DNA of 64,000 nt. Source: JAIXWP01 sp046309775 (lineage in GTDB: Bacteria > Bacteroidota > Bacteroidia > Flavobacteriales_D > Sanyastnellaceae). The notes below the pieces were generated by a model. That model was not told the origin of the DNA. It searched no databases and saw only the letters and a program-made list of their open reading frames with translations. The translations under genes and the position numbers were made by a program. The stretch covers positions 26,109 through 90,108 of the forward strand of contig JBKCOM010000065.1 of the NCBI GenBank assembly GCA_046309775.1, in the 5' to 3' direction. How positions within the stretch are numbered: the first letter of the stretch is position 1; the number at the start of each line of letters is the position of its first letter. Of this stretch, positions 19,656-28,393 are shown piece after piece.

Positions 19656-20507
19656 ATGAAATTACATATCGTTAACACGGGCCTATTCAAACTCGACGGT
19701 GGCGCCATGTTTGGCGTGGTTCCAAAATCTATCTGGAGCAAGACAAACCCCGCCGACGAAAACAATATGTGTACCTGGGCCATGCGCTGCCTTCTCATTG
19801 AAGATGGCAACCGCCTCATCCTCGTCGATACTGGTATCGGGACGAAGCAAAGCGAAAAATTTTTTAGTCATTACTATCTTCATGGAAGTCAAACACTCGA
19901 GTCTTCCTTGAATTCACTAGGCTTTCATAAGGATGACATCACCGATGTCTTCCTTTCACATCTTCACTTCGACCATTGCGGAGGAGCTATTATGTGGAAT
20001 GACCAAAAAGATGGATATCGTCCGGCTTTCAAAAATGCTCATTTTTGGTCCAACGAGCGCCACTGGAAATGGGGAACTGAACCCAATCCGCGGGAAAAAG
20101 CCAGTTTTCTCAAAGAAAATATTCTTCCTATTCAGGAAAGCGGACAATTGAATTTCATATCTCGCACACACGATACTGTGGAGTCAAGTGAACTTGGTTT
20201 CGGAGTTACTTTCGTTGACGGTCATACAGACAGTATGATGATTCCACGCATTGAGTACAAAGGCAAAATTATTTGTTTTATGGCAGATCTACTTCCCAGC
20301 ACTGGACACATACCACTGCCCTATGTGATGGGTTACGACACGCGTCCTCTAATCACCTTAACGGAAAAAGAAAAATTCCTGAACGAAGCTGCCGACAAGG
20401 GCTTTGTATTAGTACTGGAACATGACAGCGTAAACGAGTGTTGCACCGTTCAGCACACCGAAAAGGGTGTGAGACTGGCAGAAACATTTGCTCTTTCCGA
20501 ATTATAA
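19656..20507 (+). CDS. MBL-fold metallohydrolase
   Basis: From ATG 19656 (MKLHIVNTG) the product is 283 residues, full length for the family. Metal-binding motifs are visible: HLHFDHCGG (HxHxDH), VDGHTDS and a C-terminal LEHDS. A Trp-rich loop (WSNERHWKWG) follows the active site. Members of this group hydrolyse lactones or similar esters; the substrate here cannot be read from sequence. The in-frame extension back to 19545 overlaps the purB start region and is rejected. Its stop is 2 nt from that of the convergent gene. Confidence 0.88.
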   Translation: MKLHIVNTGLFKLDGGAMFGVVPKSIWSKTNPADENNMCTWAMRCLLIEDGNRLILVDTGIGTKQSEKFFSHYYLHGSQTLESSLNSLGFHKDDITDVFLSHLHFDHCGGAIMWNDQKDGYRPAFKNAHFWSNERHWKWGTEPNPREKASFLKENILPIQESGQLNFISRTHDTVESSELGFGVTFVDGHTDSMMIPRIEYKGKIICFMADLLPSTGHIPLPYVMGYDTRPLITLTEKEKFLNEAADKGFVLVLEHDSVNECCTVQHTEKGVRLAETFALSEL

Positions 20508-20509
20508 TA

Positions 20510-21991
20510 TCAGTGTGGATTCACGCGCTGAGCCTTTTGGCGATGCGTGGGCGGGATATAATTTGGATCGGGTGTCGTGGCCGGATCATATTCGAATAGG
20601 CGATTGTCCTTGATGATGGTGTCAACATAACTTGGCACCATATCTTCCCATCCAGAATAACCGTGCTTGATCATATCCAATACATCCTTTGAATAGATGT
20701 CAATCACCTCGGGATTGTAATCCTCTATATCTACAAGACGTTTGTTGTAGCACAAGTATTCAAACAACGGTTTCAGACGAGGGTGAATGGGACAGTTTCT
20801 ACTGTTGATCATTTGTCCGCGATCAGTATCATTCCAAGGGTAGAGATAGATTTTCAAATCTCGACTAAACAAAATCCCAAACGCTTCGAGTATGCCTCCG
20901 TTTATATCGCGATAATACTTCTCATTGAACAACTCCATCAACATATTCGCGCCCATGATAATACCCATGCGCTTATTGGTATATTTTGAGAAATATTCTA
21001 CGAGCTTATAGTATTTGCTATAGTTTGATACTAAAACAGTCTGACCGAGAGAGCACAAGATATCGGCACGATCCAAAAAGTCTTGTTCATCGATATCCCC
21101 TTCAGCTCGGAGATTATTCAGCGTTAATTCAAATAAAACTTGAATATTGTCCTTTTCAACGCGATGTTCTTTTTCAAATAATTTCATCCCCTTCATGATC
21201 ATGTCAATATTGACCTTGGTCACTGGACGAAAACTTCCTCTGAGGGCAAGAATATTCTTTTTGTAAAGCACATCTGCTGCTTGAAGATTTCGGCCGTCGG
21301 GTGAGAAAATTACAGCATCAGTCATTCCGTTTTTCACAAGCTGCAATGAAAGCAAGCGATTGTCCACTTTTTCAAAGTCTGGCCCCGTCATTTGAATCAT
21401 GTCTATTTCGACCTGATCTCTTCCAAGGTTATCGTAGAGACTCAGCAATAACTCCTTTGGCTTATTGTGAAAGAAATAACATCCATATAAAAGATTTACC
21501 CCTAATACACCTACTGTAGCTTGTTGCAACAAGGCATCTGGCTCATGGAGTCTAGCGTGTATGATCACCACATTGGGTTCTTTAGAAGGATCTGTCTGAA
21601 ACTTCATTCCCATCCAACCATGCCCTTGGATGGTCTTGCTGTAATTGATTGTGGCGAACGTATCCGCGAATGAAAAGAACTTTTTGCTTGAGTGATCTTT
21701 TCTATTCAAACGTGCTTCAATCAATTTATACTCGTGATTGAGCATGTTCACAAGACGAGGTTTGCAAACGTATCTTCCTTTTTCTTCTTTGCCATAGATG
21801 GCATCGCTAAAGTCTTTGTCGTAGGCGCTCATTGCTTTGGCAATAGTGCCGCTTGCGCCGCCCGCTCTAAAGAAATGTCGAACCACCTCTTGTCCAGCGC
21901 CGATCTCTGCGAATGTTCCATAAATCTCCGAGTTGAGATTAATTCTCAATGCCTTCTGACTTGCTGATAAAATGACGCGCTCTAGTTCCAA
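20510..21991 (-). CDS. Conserved Bacteroidota protein of unknown function (493 aa)
   Basis: No signal peptide or TM segment is visible, so it is probably cytosolic. The N-terminus has a distinctive conserved-looking block (GTFAEIGAGQEVVRHFF, then GGASGTIAKAMSAYDK). GHGWMGMKF, IHARLHEPDA and a later IMGANMLMELF follow. The C-terminal tail is Pro-rich and basic. I recall long proteins of this kind in many Bacteroidota with inconsistent names, and I cannot assign a domain or reaction with confidence. It is single, with a TATTTTTG box 22 nt upstream. An enzyme acting on a nucleotide or sugar phosphate is only a guess. Confidence 0.8.
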   Translation of the reverse strand: MELERVILSASQKALRINLNSEIYGTFAEIGAGQEVVRHFFRAGGASGTIAKAMSAYDKDFSDAIYGKEEKGRYVCKPRLVNMLNHEYKLIEARLNRKDHSSKKFFSFADTFATINYSKTIQGHGWMGMKFQTDPSKEPNVVIIHARLHEPDALLQQATVGVLGVNLLYGCYFFHNKPKELLLSLYDNLGRDQVEIDMIQMTGPDFEKVDNRLLSLQLVKNGMTDAVIFSPDGRNLQAADVLYKKNILALRGSFRPVTKVNIDMIMKGMKLFEKEHRVEKDNIQVLFELTLNNLRAEGDIDEQDFLDRADILCSLGQTVLVSNYSKYYKLVEYFSKYTNKRMGIIMGANMLMELFNEKYYRDINGGILEAFGILFSRDLKIYLYPWNDTDRGQMINSRNCPIHPRLKPLFEYLCYNKRLVDIEDYNPEVIDIYSKDVLDMIKHGYSGWEDMVPSYVDTIIKDNRLFEYDPATTPDPNYIPPTHRQKAQRVNPH

Positions 21992-22013
21992 AATGACTCG
22001 TTTTGTGTTGCTA

Positions 22014-22021
22014 CAAAAATA
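22014..22021 (-). promoter_or_regulatory. -7 box TATTTTTG upstream of the 493-aa gene
   Basis: On the minus strand this is an exact TAnnTTTG match, 22 nt before the ATG at 21991. Confidence 0.5.
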
Positions 22022-22084
22022 ACAACAACTCCCCCATCAAATTGCAGGGATATAGATAGTTATTAGAATACTTTAAGGAATATC

Positions 22085-22597
22085 TTAAATAATGTTCTTG
22101 GTAAGCTCTTGTAATTTCTCAACTGCTACCAATGTCGCAGGACAGCGATGCAAGTTTGCAGTGTAAACTTCTACTTGATCCTTGAAGTCTTTTCTATAGA
22201 GGTGTGGAAAAGTGGCGCAGTCGTGTGGACGCAATTCATAAACTGTACACAAGCCATTTTTTTGATCAAAAAACTGACATGGTGTACTATCGTTCATAAT
22301 ATCACCGGTAGATTCCTCTGTATAAAGCCACTTGTCATAAAACTCATCATAGGTCATTCCCAATCGTGCTGCAAGCCTCTTTACCTCTGACTTTTTCCAA
22401 GTAGGAGTCATGGTCATACAACAATTCCCACAAGACTGGCAATTGATTTCTTTCCAAGTCTCAGCTTCTGCCTGAGCGGTAAGCTTTGTAAGGCCCTTTG
22501 GATTTTTTTTCGCGAGTTTCTTTAAAAATGCAGCGAGAACTTTCTTCTTTCTATAAGCTCTTCTTCGGAATTGGGCGACATTCACTTTTTCCTGCAT
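22085..22597 (-). CDS. YkgJ-family cysteine-cluster protein (zinc/iron-chelating CxxCxxCC)
   Basis: From ATG 22597 (MQEKVNVAQF) the product is 170 residues. A basic, Lys-rich helical N-terminus is followed by the cluster CQSCGNCC. A second set of cysteines follows: TPCQFF, GLCTVYELRPHDCATFP and HRCP. This is the YkgJ (UPF0153) pattern, proposed to bind Zn or an Fe-S cluster. The open frame continues upstream to 22768, but that part lies across the SRP RNA gene and is not coding. The gene starts 43 nt after ffs on the same strand and may partly depend on read-through from it. Confidence 0.88.
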   Translation of the reverse strand: MQEKVNVAQFRRRAYRKKKVLAAFLKKLAKKNPKGLTKLTAQAEAETWKEINCQSCGNCCMTMTPTWKKSEVKRLAARLGMTYDEFYDKWLYTEESTGDIMNDSTPCQFFDQKNGLCTVYELRPHDCATFPHLYRKDFKDQVEVYTANLHRCPATLVAVEKLQELTKNII

Positions 22598-22640
22598 GTG
22601 GTCAAATATTGAAAGGAGGGTATTTTTATAAAAAGAAAAA

Positions 22641-22738
22641 AAGGCAAGCCCCTTATATCGCACCGCTACAACCACCTGCCTTTGCTGCCTTCCGACCCTG
22701 GAGGATTGGGCGGGAGCTGGTCGTATAAGACTTGCCTT
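22641..22738 (-). ncRNA. ffs: Signal recognition particle RNA, small bacterial type (4.5S-like)
   Basis: On the minus strand the segment contains the SRP domain IV core GGTCGGAAGGCAGCAAAGGC, with the conserved GGAAGCAG-like asymmetric loop and opposing AGCA bases. The ends pair: AAGGCAAG at the 5' side (22738-22731) with CTTGCCTT at the 3' side (22648-22641). A T-rich run follows immediately, so the terminal helix doubles as terminator. Length is about 98 nt. The RNA binds Ffh and targets Sec/SRP substrates to the membrane. The 5' end fits a -7-like box TACATTCG that ends 7 nt upstream. Confidence 0.93.
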
Positions 22739-22745
22739 TAGGGCG

Positions 22746-22753
22746 CGAATGTA
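22746..22753 (-). promoter_or_regulatory. -7-like box TACATTCG of ffs
   Basis: On the minus strand this is one mismatch from TAnnTTTG. Its end is 7 nt before the first paired base of the SRP RNA, which is the right distance for the transcription start. Confidence 0.5.
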
Positions 22754-22822
22754 ATAGTGTTTTTTCAAATTCCGTACGTTTAATAATTCTCTGTTGAATA
22801 TTTTTCTTTGTCGTTGGAGATA

Positions 22823-22830
22823 TACCTTTG
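22823..22830 (+). promoter_or_regulatory. -7 box TACCTTTG of the glycosyltransferase gene
   Basis: An exact TAnnTTTG match ending 18 nt before ATG 22849. A TTG start at 22828 would sit inside the box, which decides the start in favour of 22849. Confidence 0.6.
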
Positions 22831-22848
22831 CGCGAAAGGCATTTAACC

Positions 22849-23799
22849 ATGAAAGATATTTCCATTGTCATCCCACTTTTTAATGAAGCAGAATCGCTTC
22901 CCGAACTACATCGCTGGATAAAAGAGGTGATGAACAACAATGGCTATTCGTACGAAATACTCTTTATTGATGATGGCTCTAATGACGAGTCTTGGTCTGT
23001 AATTACAAACCTCCGAAGCCAAGACGACAACGTAAGGGGCTTTCGTTTTCAAAGAAACTATGGCAAAAGCGCCGCACTCCACATAGGATTTGAGGCGAGC
23101 AATGGAAAAGTTGTGATCACAATGGACGCCGACCTTCAAGATAGCCCTGAAGAAATACCAGATCTTAAGAAGATGATAGAAGTGGACGGTTTTGATTTGG
23201 TGAGTGGATGGAAAAAAAAGAGATACGACCCTATTTCGAAAACCATTCCTACCAAGCTATTCAACTGGGCTACCAGACGAATGAGCGGTATTCACCTTCA
23301 CGACTTCAACTGTGGTCTCAAGGCGTATCGTCGAAATGTAGTAAAATCATTAGAGATCTTCGGCGAGATGCACCGCTACATTCCAGTGATGGCAAAGAAG
23401 GAAGGCTTTGGAAACATCGGTGAAAAAGCCGTAGAGCACAGGGCAAGAAAATATGGGACATCTAAATTTGGAATCGAAAGATTTATCAATGGTTTCCTTG
23501 ACTTGCTTACCATCACATTTATCTCGCGATTTGGGAAAAAACCCATGCACTTCTTTGGAACTTTTGGGCTTCTCGTTTTCGTTATCGGTTTTGGAATTTT
23601 TACCTACATCGGCGGAAGCAAACTCATTGCCCTTATGAATGATGAGTACCAAAAGAACATAGCAGATCAGTCTATATTTTATATAGCACTGACCTGCATG
23701 ATCATTGGGACACAGTTATTTTTAGCTGGATTCCTCGGGGAGCTTGTCGCTCGAAACTCTAGTCGCCGCAACGACTATAAGATTTCCGAAGAAATTTAA
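22849..23799 (+). CDS. Family 2 glycosyltransferase, polyprenyl-phosphate type (DPM1/GtrB-like)
   Basis: It transfers a sugar from a nucleotide donor, probably to a polyprenyl phosphate on the inner face of the membrane. The 316-residue product begins ISIVIPLFNEAESLPEL, has the donor and metal motif VITMDADLQD, and GLKAYRR. It ends with two TM helices (about 225-290) and a short basic tail. That layout matches GtrB/ArnC/DPM1-like enzymes. The gene is divergent from ffs and its stop abuts the convergent Cys-repeat gene. The donor sugar cannot be inferred. Confidence 0.9.
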   Translation: MKDISIVIPLFNEAESLPELHRWIKEVMNNNGYSYEILFIDDGSNDESWSVITNLRSQDDNVRGFRFQRNYGKSAALHIGFEASNGKVVITMDADLQDSPEEIPDLKKMIEVDGFDLVSGWKKKRYDPISKTIPTKLFNWATRRMSGIHLHDFNCGLKAYRRNVVKSLEIFGEMHRYIPVMAKKEGFGNIGEKAVEHRARKYGTSKFGIERFINGFLDLLTITFISRFGKKPMHFFGTFGLLVFVIGFGIFTYIGGSKLIALMNDEYQKNIADQSIFYIALTCMIIGTQLFLAGFLGELVARNSSRRNDYKISEEI

Positions 23800-26388
23800 T
23801 TATTGCTTTATTACTGACTTATTCATGTTCTGTCCATTATTTTGGACTTGTAGAATGTAGAAACCTGTAGCAAGATTTTCTGTTGATAAGGTATATCTGT
23901 AGTTGCTTTCCGCATTGTTAATTTTCTCTGAATAAACCAGTCTTCCGTCGGTAGAATGCAATTGAATTCTTGTTTCAACATTAGGCATTAACCCTTCAAT
24001 TTGGATATTTACCTCAGATCCAAATGGATTCGGATAAACCGTCATGCCCATTCCTGAAGGATCTCCTGAATTGCTGCTATCACCGTCGTTATCATTGTAC
24101 CAGCAAGAGCCATCATCAAAAGTAGCATTGGGGTCATAATTCAGAGCAGCGCTATCAGTGCATCCGTAAACATCGCTACACATACTATTGATTCCAATAG
24201 TTTCTGATTCGTCAGAACCGACTTCTAACGTTCCAAAGTATGAACCGCCAGAATAGGAAACACTATATGTAGCACCATTCCATCCATCACCCCAGCTGTC
24301 GAGCAAAATCATTTCGTAACATCCAGATGGAAGACAGCCATAATAGTTGTAATCAGACCAACTTGCGTAGCCCGAACCTTCCATTACTGGTACAAAATCT
24401 TCATCAATAATCATCCAAGAAACTTCACTTCCCCACATTTCGGTAGAGATAGAAACTTGAACGAGATTGTCTTGACACATATCGTAAGTTACACAAGAGC
24501 CATCGTCAACATTTGCGAATGGATTGTAATTCACTGCATTTATATCAGTACAACCAAGTATTGTTAGTTCACAATCTGAATTTATACCAAATGCTACTTC
24601 AGAATATGAGCCGCTGAACATATTGAAAGTTCCGGCTAACTCTCCATTCACATAGATATTCAATTCTCCACTATCCCATCCATCACCGAATGAATCATAA
24701 AGAGCAATTTGGTAACAACCATCTGGAAGACAGCTGTAAGTGACTCCTGAATAACCTGAGGTTGAGTAGATTCCACCTTGTGTATATACAATGTACGAAG
24801 CTTCATTAGGCCAGGTGCTTCCTACAAGCTCAAATTCAACGAGATTCATGAAGCAATCTTGAGCATAAAAACAATCATAATTGAAGTTGGCTTCTTCGTT
24901 ATAATTCAGGGCCAGTGGATCCATGCAACCGTAGATAGGATAGATACATGAGCCATCAAAAACAGTAGCCGTCGGGTCATAGTTTATAGCTTGTGGATCT
25001 GTGCATCCAAAGTTCAACACCGGACCGCATACACCGTTTAAGCTAAACACAGTTCCCAAAACCTCCATGCCTTGAGGCAGTTGGTTATTTATAATTTGAA
25101 TACCGTTGTAATTAATCCAGAAATAACCGCCATACCATCCAAATGGACCTTGGTTGTTAATCATATTCACGGTATAACACTGAGTGACATCCAGACAAAG
25201 GGTAATGTACTCTATAGCCCCGTTTGAAAGATTGTTGACATATGCAACCTCCTCTCCATTTTCATTCAAAATTTGAAGCTCCACCTGATTACCATTAGAG
25301 AATGTGCATACATATAAAGTTGCTTGCACCATATTATCACCTGTGCAATACTCACAACTGCCATCGTCCAAGTTGGCGTAAGCGTCAAAGTTGAGAGCGT
25401 TAGGATCGGTGCAACCCTCGTAATAACAAGGTTCTCCAGAGATTTGCGCCGCTGGATTATAGTTTACAGCATTGGGATCGAGACAACCAGAAATAGGACC
25501 GCATGTGCCATCTACGCTAAACTGTACAATTTCCGTCTGATTACCAGCTTGCAATCCGTCATTGATGTATTGAACACCATTTCCGTTTACCCAGAAATAT
25601 CCGTTAAACCAACCATTAGGGCCAGTATTGTTGTGCATGATTGCACTATAACACTCTCCAGGAACCAGGCAAATATCCACATACTGAATGGCGCCGCCGG
25701 TGAGGCCGCTCAAATAAGCCACTTGCTCACCTGCACTATTATTGATCGTAAGTTCTACTTGATAATCGTTGCTAAATGTGCACAAATAAAGAGTTCCAAC
25801 GAAGGCTCCTTCACCTTCGCACAATTCACACGAACCATCGTCAGAATTAGCAGCAGGATTATAGTTGAGGGCGTTTGAATTTGTGCAGCCTTCAATAATA
25901 CAACTACCGTCATCATCCGTTGCCTCTGGGTTGAAATTGGATGCAACAGGGTTCGTACAGCCCGGTATTATTATATCATAGTTGATGGAGAAAGTGATTG
26001 GAATTGTGCATGCATTTGCAAAATCCCCCACGCGTAAATAATATGTTTGTCCGGTGATCAGCGCCACTGTTAGCGTAGACTGCATGCCACAACCATCATC
26101 GTTTTGTGCGATTAGATTCTGTGTTTCACTTGTCACAGGAGGACAAGCTGAGTATAACCACAAACGGGTGTCACAAGAACTCAATCCACAAGTTTGAATC
26201 ACCACTTGAATATCTTCAGTTGGACTAAGGGTAAACCAGTTGTCTTCATTAAATACTGTTAGTGTCGAAGGAATCGAAAGCGGTTGAGCTTCAAGGCACG
26301 TGGCACCTCCTGGTGATTGGGAAATTGCATTATTTGCAGAGAAAACGAGCGCAAATACAGCCAACACAAAATATAGAGACTGTTTCAT
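23800..26388 (-). CDS. Secreted Cys-rich repeat protein with T9SS type A sorting domain
   Basis: From ATG 26388 (MKQSLYFVLAVF) the product is 862 residues with a Sec signal. An N-terminal beta-sandwich (about 25-130) resembles prepeptidase C-terminal domains. Eight copies of a ~21-residue unit follow, with consensus GCTDPNALNYNPxANxDDGSC. They alternate with two duplicated modules: one beginning LYxCTFSN and ending near TCGP, and one containing CLPSGCYEMxLxDSWGDGW. The last ~80 residues (VYPNPFGSEVN to SVIKQ) are a T9SS type A domain. The Asp/Asn-rich, paired-Cys units suggest small disulfide- or calcium-stabilised spacers. Its function is unknown; a surface adhesin is likely. The upstream ATG at 26436 precedes the signal peptide and is rejected. 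Confidence 0.9.
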   Translation of the reverse strand: MKQSLYFVLAVFALVFSANNAISQSPGGATCLEAQPLSIPSTLTVFNEDNWFTLSPTEDIQVVIQTCGLSSCDTRLWLYSACPPVTSETQNLIAQNDDGCGMQSTLTVALITGQTYYLRVGDFANACTIPITFSINYDIIIPGCTNPVASNFNPEATDDDGSCIIEGCTNSNALNYNPAANSDDGSCELCEGEGAFVGTLYLCTFSNDYQVELTINNSAGEQVAYLSGLTGGAIQYVDICLVPGECYSAIMHNNTGPNGWFNGYFWVNGNGVQYINDGLQAGNQTEIVQFSVDGTCGPISGCLDPNAVNYNPAAQISGEPCYYEGCTDPNALNFDAYANLDDGSCEYCTGDNMVQATLYVCTFSNGNQVELQILNENGEEVAYVNNLSNGAIEYITLCLDVTQCYTVNMINNQGPFGWYGGYFWINYNGIQIINNQLPQGMEVLGTVFSLNGVCGPVLNFGCTDPQAINYDPTATVFDGSCIYPIYGCMDPLALNYNEEANFNYDCFYAQDCFMNLVEFELVGSTWPNEASYIVYTQGGIYSTSGYSGVTYSCLPDGCYQIALYDSFGDGWDSGELNIYVNGELAGTFNMFSGSYSEVAFGINSDCELTILGCTDINAVNYNPFANVDDGSCVTYDMCQDNLVQVSISTEMWGSEVSWMIIDEDFVPVMEGSGYASWSDYNYYGCLPSGCYEMILLDSWGDGWNGATYSVSYSGGSYFGTLEVGSDESETIGINSMCSDVYGCTDSAALNYDPNATFDDGSCWYNDNDGDSSNSGDPSGMGMTVYPNPFGSEVNIQIEGLMPNVETRIQLHSTDGRLVYSEKINNAESNYRYTLSTENLATGFYILQVQNNGQNMNKSVIKQ

Positions 26389-26481
26389 AGGGGGATTATT
26401 AAGGTTTCGGCACCCAATATAGGGAACTATTTTCAAAGACAGTAAATTAGGAAAAATAGTTGCTTTGAAGATTTTAAAAAC

Positions 26482-27669
26482 CTATCCGATTACTCCACTT
26501 CCGATAAGCTCATCGCCTTCATACCAAGCCACAAATTGGCCCGCTGCTATACCTTTTTGAAGCTCGTCAAAAATAATATAAAGGCCACACTCGCCCATAA
26601 TCAACTCACAACCAACCAATTCCTGACGATAACGAATCCTTCCCGCATAGCGTTTCCGTTCACCTTCATTCAGCGTTAAGTCTTCTCTTATCCAATGAAT
26701 ATCTGTTTTTTCAACAAATAATCCACGTCTCAAAAGAGCGGGATGAGTTTCTCCTTGACCCGTGAACACCACATTATTGGAAGTATCTGTTTTCACTATA
26801 AATAACGGCTCCGCTTTACCTCCCACACCCAGTCCTTTTCGTTGTCCAACAGTATAGTAATGAGCGCCTTGATGCTTTCCCACTTCCTTGCCTTCCTCAA
26901 GATATATTGTTGGAGGCGCCACAATCTTTTCGATATTCTCTACAGTTGTAGCCGCGATTTCAGGGGCGCGATATTTTTCAAGTGGCGGAACTTCCAAAAC
27001 CACACCGTGCTTGGGCTCAAGTTGTTGCTGTAAAAACGTCGGAAGCTTTACTTTTCCGATAAAACATAGACCTTGGCTGTCTTTTTTTTCTGCTGTTGGG
27101 AGACCTATTTCACGAGCAATTTCACGAACCTGCGACTTTTGCAGATGACCTATCGGAAATAGAGCTTTCGAAAGTTGCTGCTGACTCAACTGACAGAGAA
27201 AATAGCTCTGATCCTTGTTGGGATCAGCACCTGCAATAAGTTGATAGATTTCCTTTCCATCAGAATCAAAAAATGACCTCTTTTGACAATAATGACCCGT
27301 GGCTACAAAGTCAGCTTTAAGATTAAGTGCAGCTTTAAGAAAAATATCAAACTTGATTTCTCTGTTACACAGAACATCAGGATTTGGGGTGCGGCCCATT
27401 TGATATTCTCGAAACATATAATCTACTATGCGCTGCTTATAGTCTTTACTTAAATCAAGCACATGAAATGGAATCCCCAGGTGTTCGGCTACCAGCATCG
27501 CATCGTTGCTGTCGTCAATCCAAGGACATTCGTTATTGATTGTAACCGACTCATCATGCCAGTTTCGCATAAATATGCCTATGACTTCGTATCCTTGTTC
27601 CAACAAAAGATGAGCGGTGACGCTAGAATCAACGCCTCCAGACAATCCAACAACAACTCTTTTAGACAT
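26482..27669 (-). CDS. mnmA: tRNA-specific 2-thiouridylase MnmA
   Basis: It introduces sulfur at C2 of the wobble uridine (s2U34) in tRNAs for Lys, Glu and Gln. The 395-residue product starts with the PP-loop GLSGGVDSS (residues 8-16). The two catalytic cysteines are present, Cys101 in DVLCNREIKF and Cys202 in DSQGLCFIGKV. YTVGQRKGLG and a C-terminal beta-barrel (IRYRQELVGCELI) follow. It is single. A TATTTTTG box ends exactly 4 nt upstream of the ATG, implying an almost leaderless transcript. Confidence 0.96.
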   Translation of the reverse strand: MSKRVVVGLSGGVDSSVTAHLLLEQGYEVIGIFMRNWHDESVTINNECPWIDDSNDAMLVAEHLGIPFHVLDLSKDYKQRIVDYMFREYQMGRTPNPDVLCNREIKFDIFLKAALNLKADFVATGHYCQKRSFFDSDGKEIYQLIAGADPNKDQSYFLCQLSQQQLSKALFPIGHLQKSQVREIAREIGLPTAEKKDSQGLCFIGKVKLPTFLQQQLEPKHGVVLEVPPLEKYRAPEIAATTVENIEKIVAPPTIYLEEGKEVGKHQGAHYYTVGQRKGLGVGGKAEPLFIVKTDTSNNVVFTGQGETHPALLRRGLFVEKTDIHWIREDLTLNEGERKRYAGRIRYRQELVGCELIMGECGLYIIFDELQKGIAAGQFVAWYEGDELIGSGVIG

Positions 27670-27673
27670 TCGA

Positions 27674-27681
27674 CAAAAATA
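27674..27681 (-). promoter_or_regulatory. -7 box TATTTTTG, 4 nt before mnmA
   Basis: An exact minus-strand TAnnTTTG match, separated from the mnmA ATG by 4 nt. Confidence 0.55.
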
Positions 27682-27740
27682 CAGTTTTTCAAGTTTAACC
27701 TATCGAAATGTTCCGACCTACGTGCCAATTTTAGAAATAA

Positions 27741-27771
27741 TTTTGAAAAAAAGAAGGAACAATTACATTTG
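27741..27771 (+). promoter_or_regulatory. -33/-7 promoter of the sigma-factor operon
   Basis: TTTTG (27741-27745) and TACATTTG (27764-27771) are separated by 18 nt, a full Bacteroidota promoter. The leader to the GTG at 27818 is about 40 nt. Confidence 0.65.
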
Positions 27772-27817
27772 TAAGTGGCAACCTAAATGTATAGGCTGCG
27801 TCTAAAAGCCGTATTCT

Positions 27818-28393
27818 GTGTCTGAAGATAAGCAAATGCAACAGTTGATTCAGGGCTGCCTAAACGGCGACCGGAGATCGCAACAGGCTGTGTATAAGCT
27901 TCTTTACGGAAAAATGAAGGCTGTTTGTCTTCGTTACACCAAGGACTCAGATCAGGCAATGGATGTGCTCCAAGAAGGATTTATTAAGGTCTTTCAAAAT
28001 ATGGAGAAATATACCGGTGTCGGATCTTTCGAGGGTTGGGTTCGCAGAATAATGGTAAACCTATCCATTGATCGGTTTAGAAAACAAAAAAATGACTTTT
28101 TATTGCTTAACGGTAATATGAGTCCTGAAGACTTCGAGGACGAAATCGAAGATGAGGAAGATGAAAATGCAGTTGATTATGATTTTAAACCAAGTCAGAT
28201 AATTGAAGCAATGCAACAATTATCACCGGCCTACAGGACGGTTTTTAACTTGTATGTTTTTGAGAATTATACACACCAAGATATAGCCGATTCGCTCGGT
28301 ATCAGCGTAGGAACTTCAAAAAGCAACTATGCAAAAGCCAAGCGAAATATGAAAAAGATACTTTTAAAGAATTTCGGAAAAGCAGATGAGTAA
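27818..28393 (+). CDS. ECF-type RNA polymerase sigma factor
   Basis: The 191-residue protein has sigma region 2 (about 22-90: AVYKLLYGKM, DVLQEGFIKVFQN, GWVRRIMVNLSIDRFRK). A strongly acidic linker (EDEIEDEEDEN) follows, then region 4 with its helix-turn-helix (YRTVFNLYVFENYTHQDIA, GTSKSNYAKAKRNM). It would direct RNA polymerase to a dedicated promoter set. The start is GTG at 27818; an ATG six codons later (27836) is possible. It overlaps the next gene by 8 nt, so the two are translationally coupled. That is the usual arrangement for a sigma factor and its membrane regulator. Confidence 0.93.
   Translation: MSEDKQMQQLIQGCLNGDRRSQQAVYKLLYGKMKAVCLRYTKDSDQAMDVLQEGFIKVFQNMEKYTGVGSFEGWVRRIMVNLSIDRFRKQKNDFLLLNGNMSPEDFEDEIEDEEDENAVDYDFKPSQIIEAMQQLSPAYRTVFNLYVFENYTHQDIADSLGISVGTSKSNYAKAKRNMKKILLKNFGKADE

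Noticed and set aside
22598..22768. N-terminal extension of the YkgJ-like protein
   Set aside because: It lies across the SRP RNA gene and its sequence is low-complexity and unrelated to the family; ATG 22597 gives a family-sized protein.
22828..22848. TTG start for the glycosyltransferase
   Set aside because: It lies inside the TACCTTTG -7 box; the family N-terminus begins at ATG 22849.
23800..26388. Regular repeats considered as a CRISPR-like array
   Set aside because: The repeats are in-frame protein units that vary at the DNA level and are separated by long coding modules.
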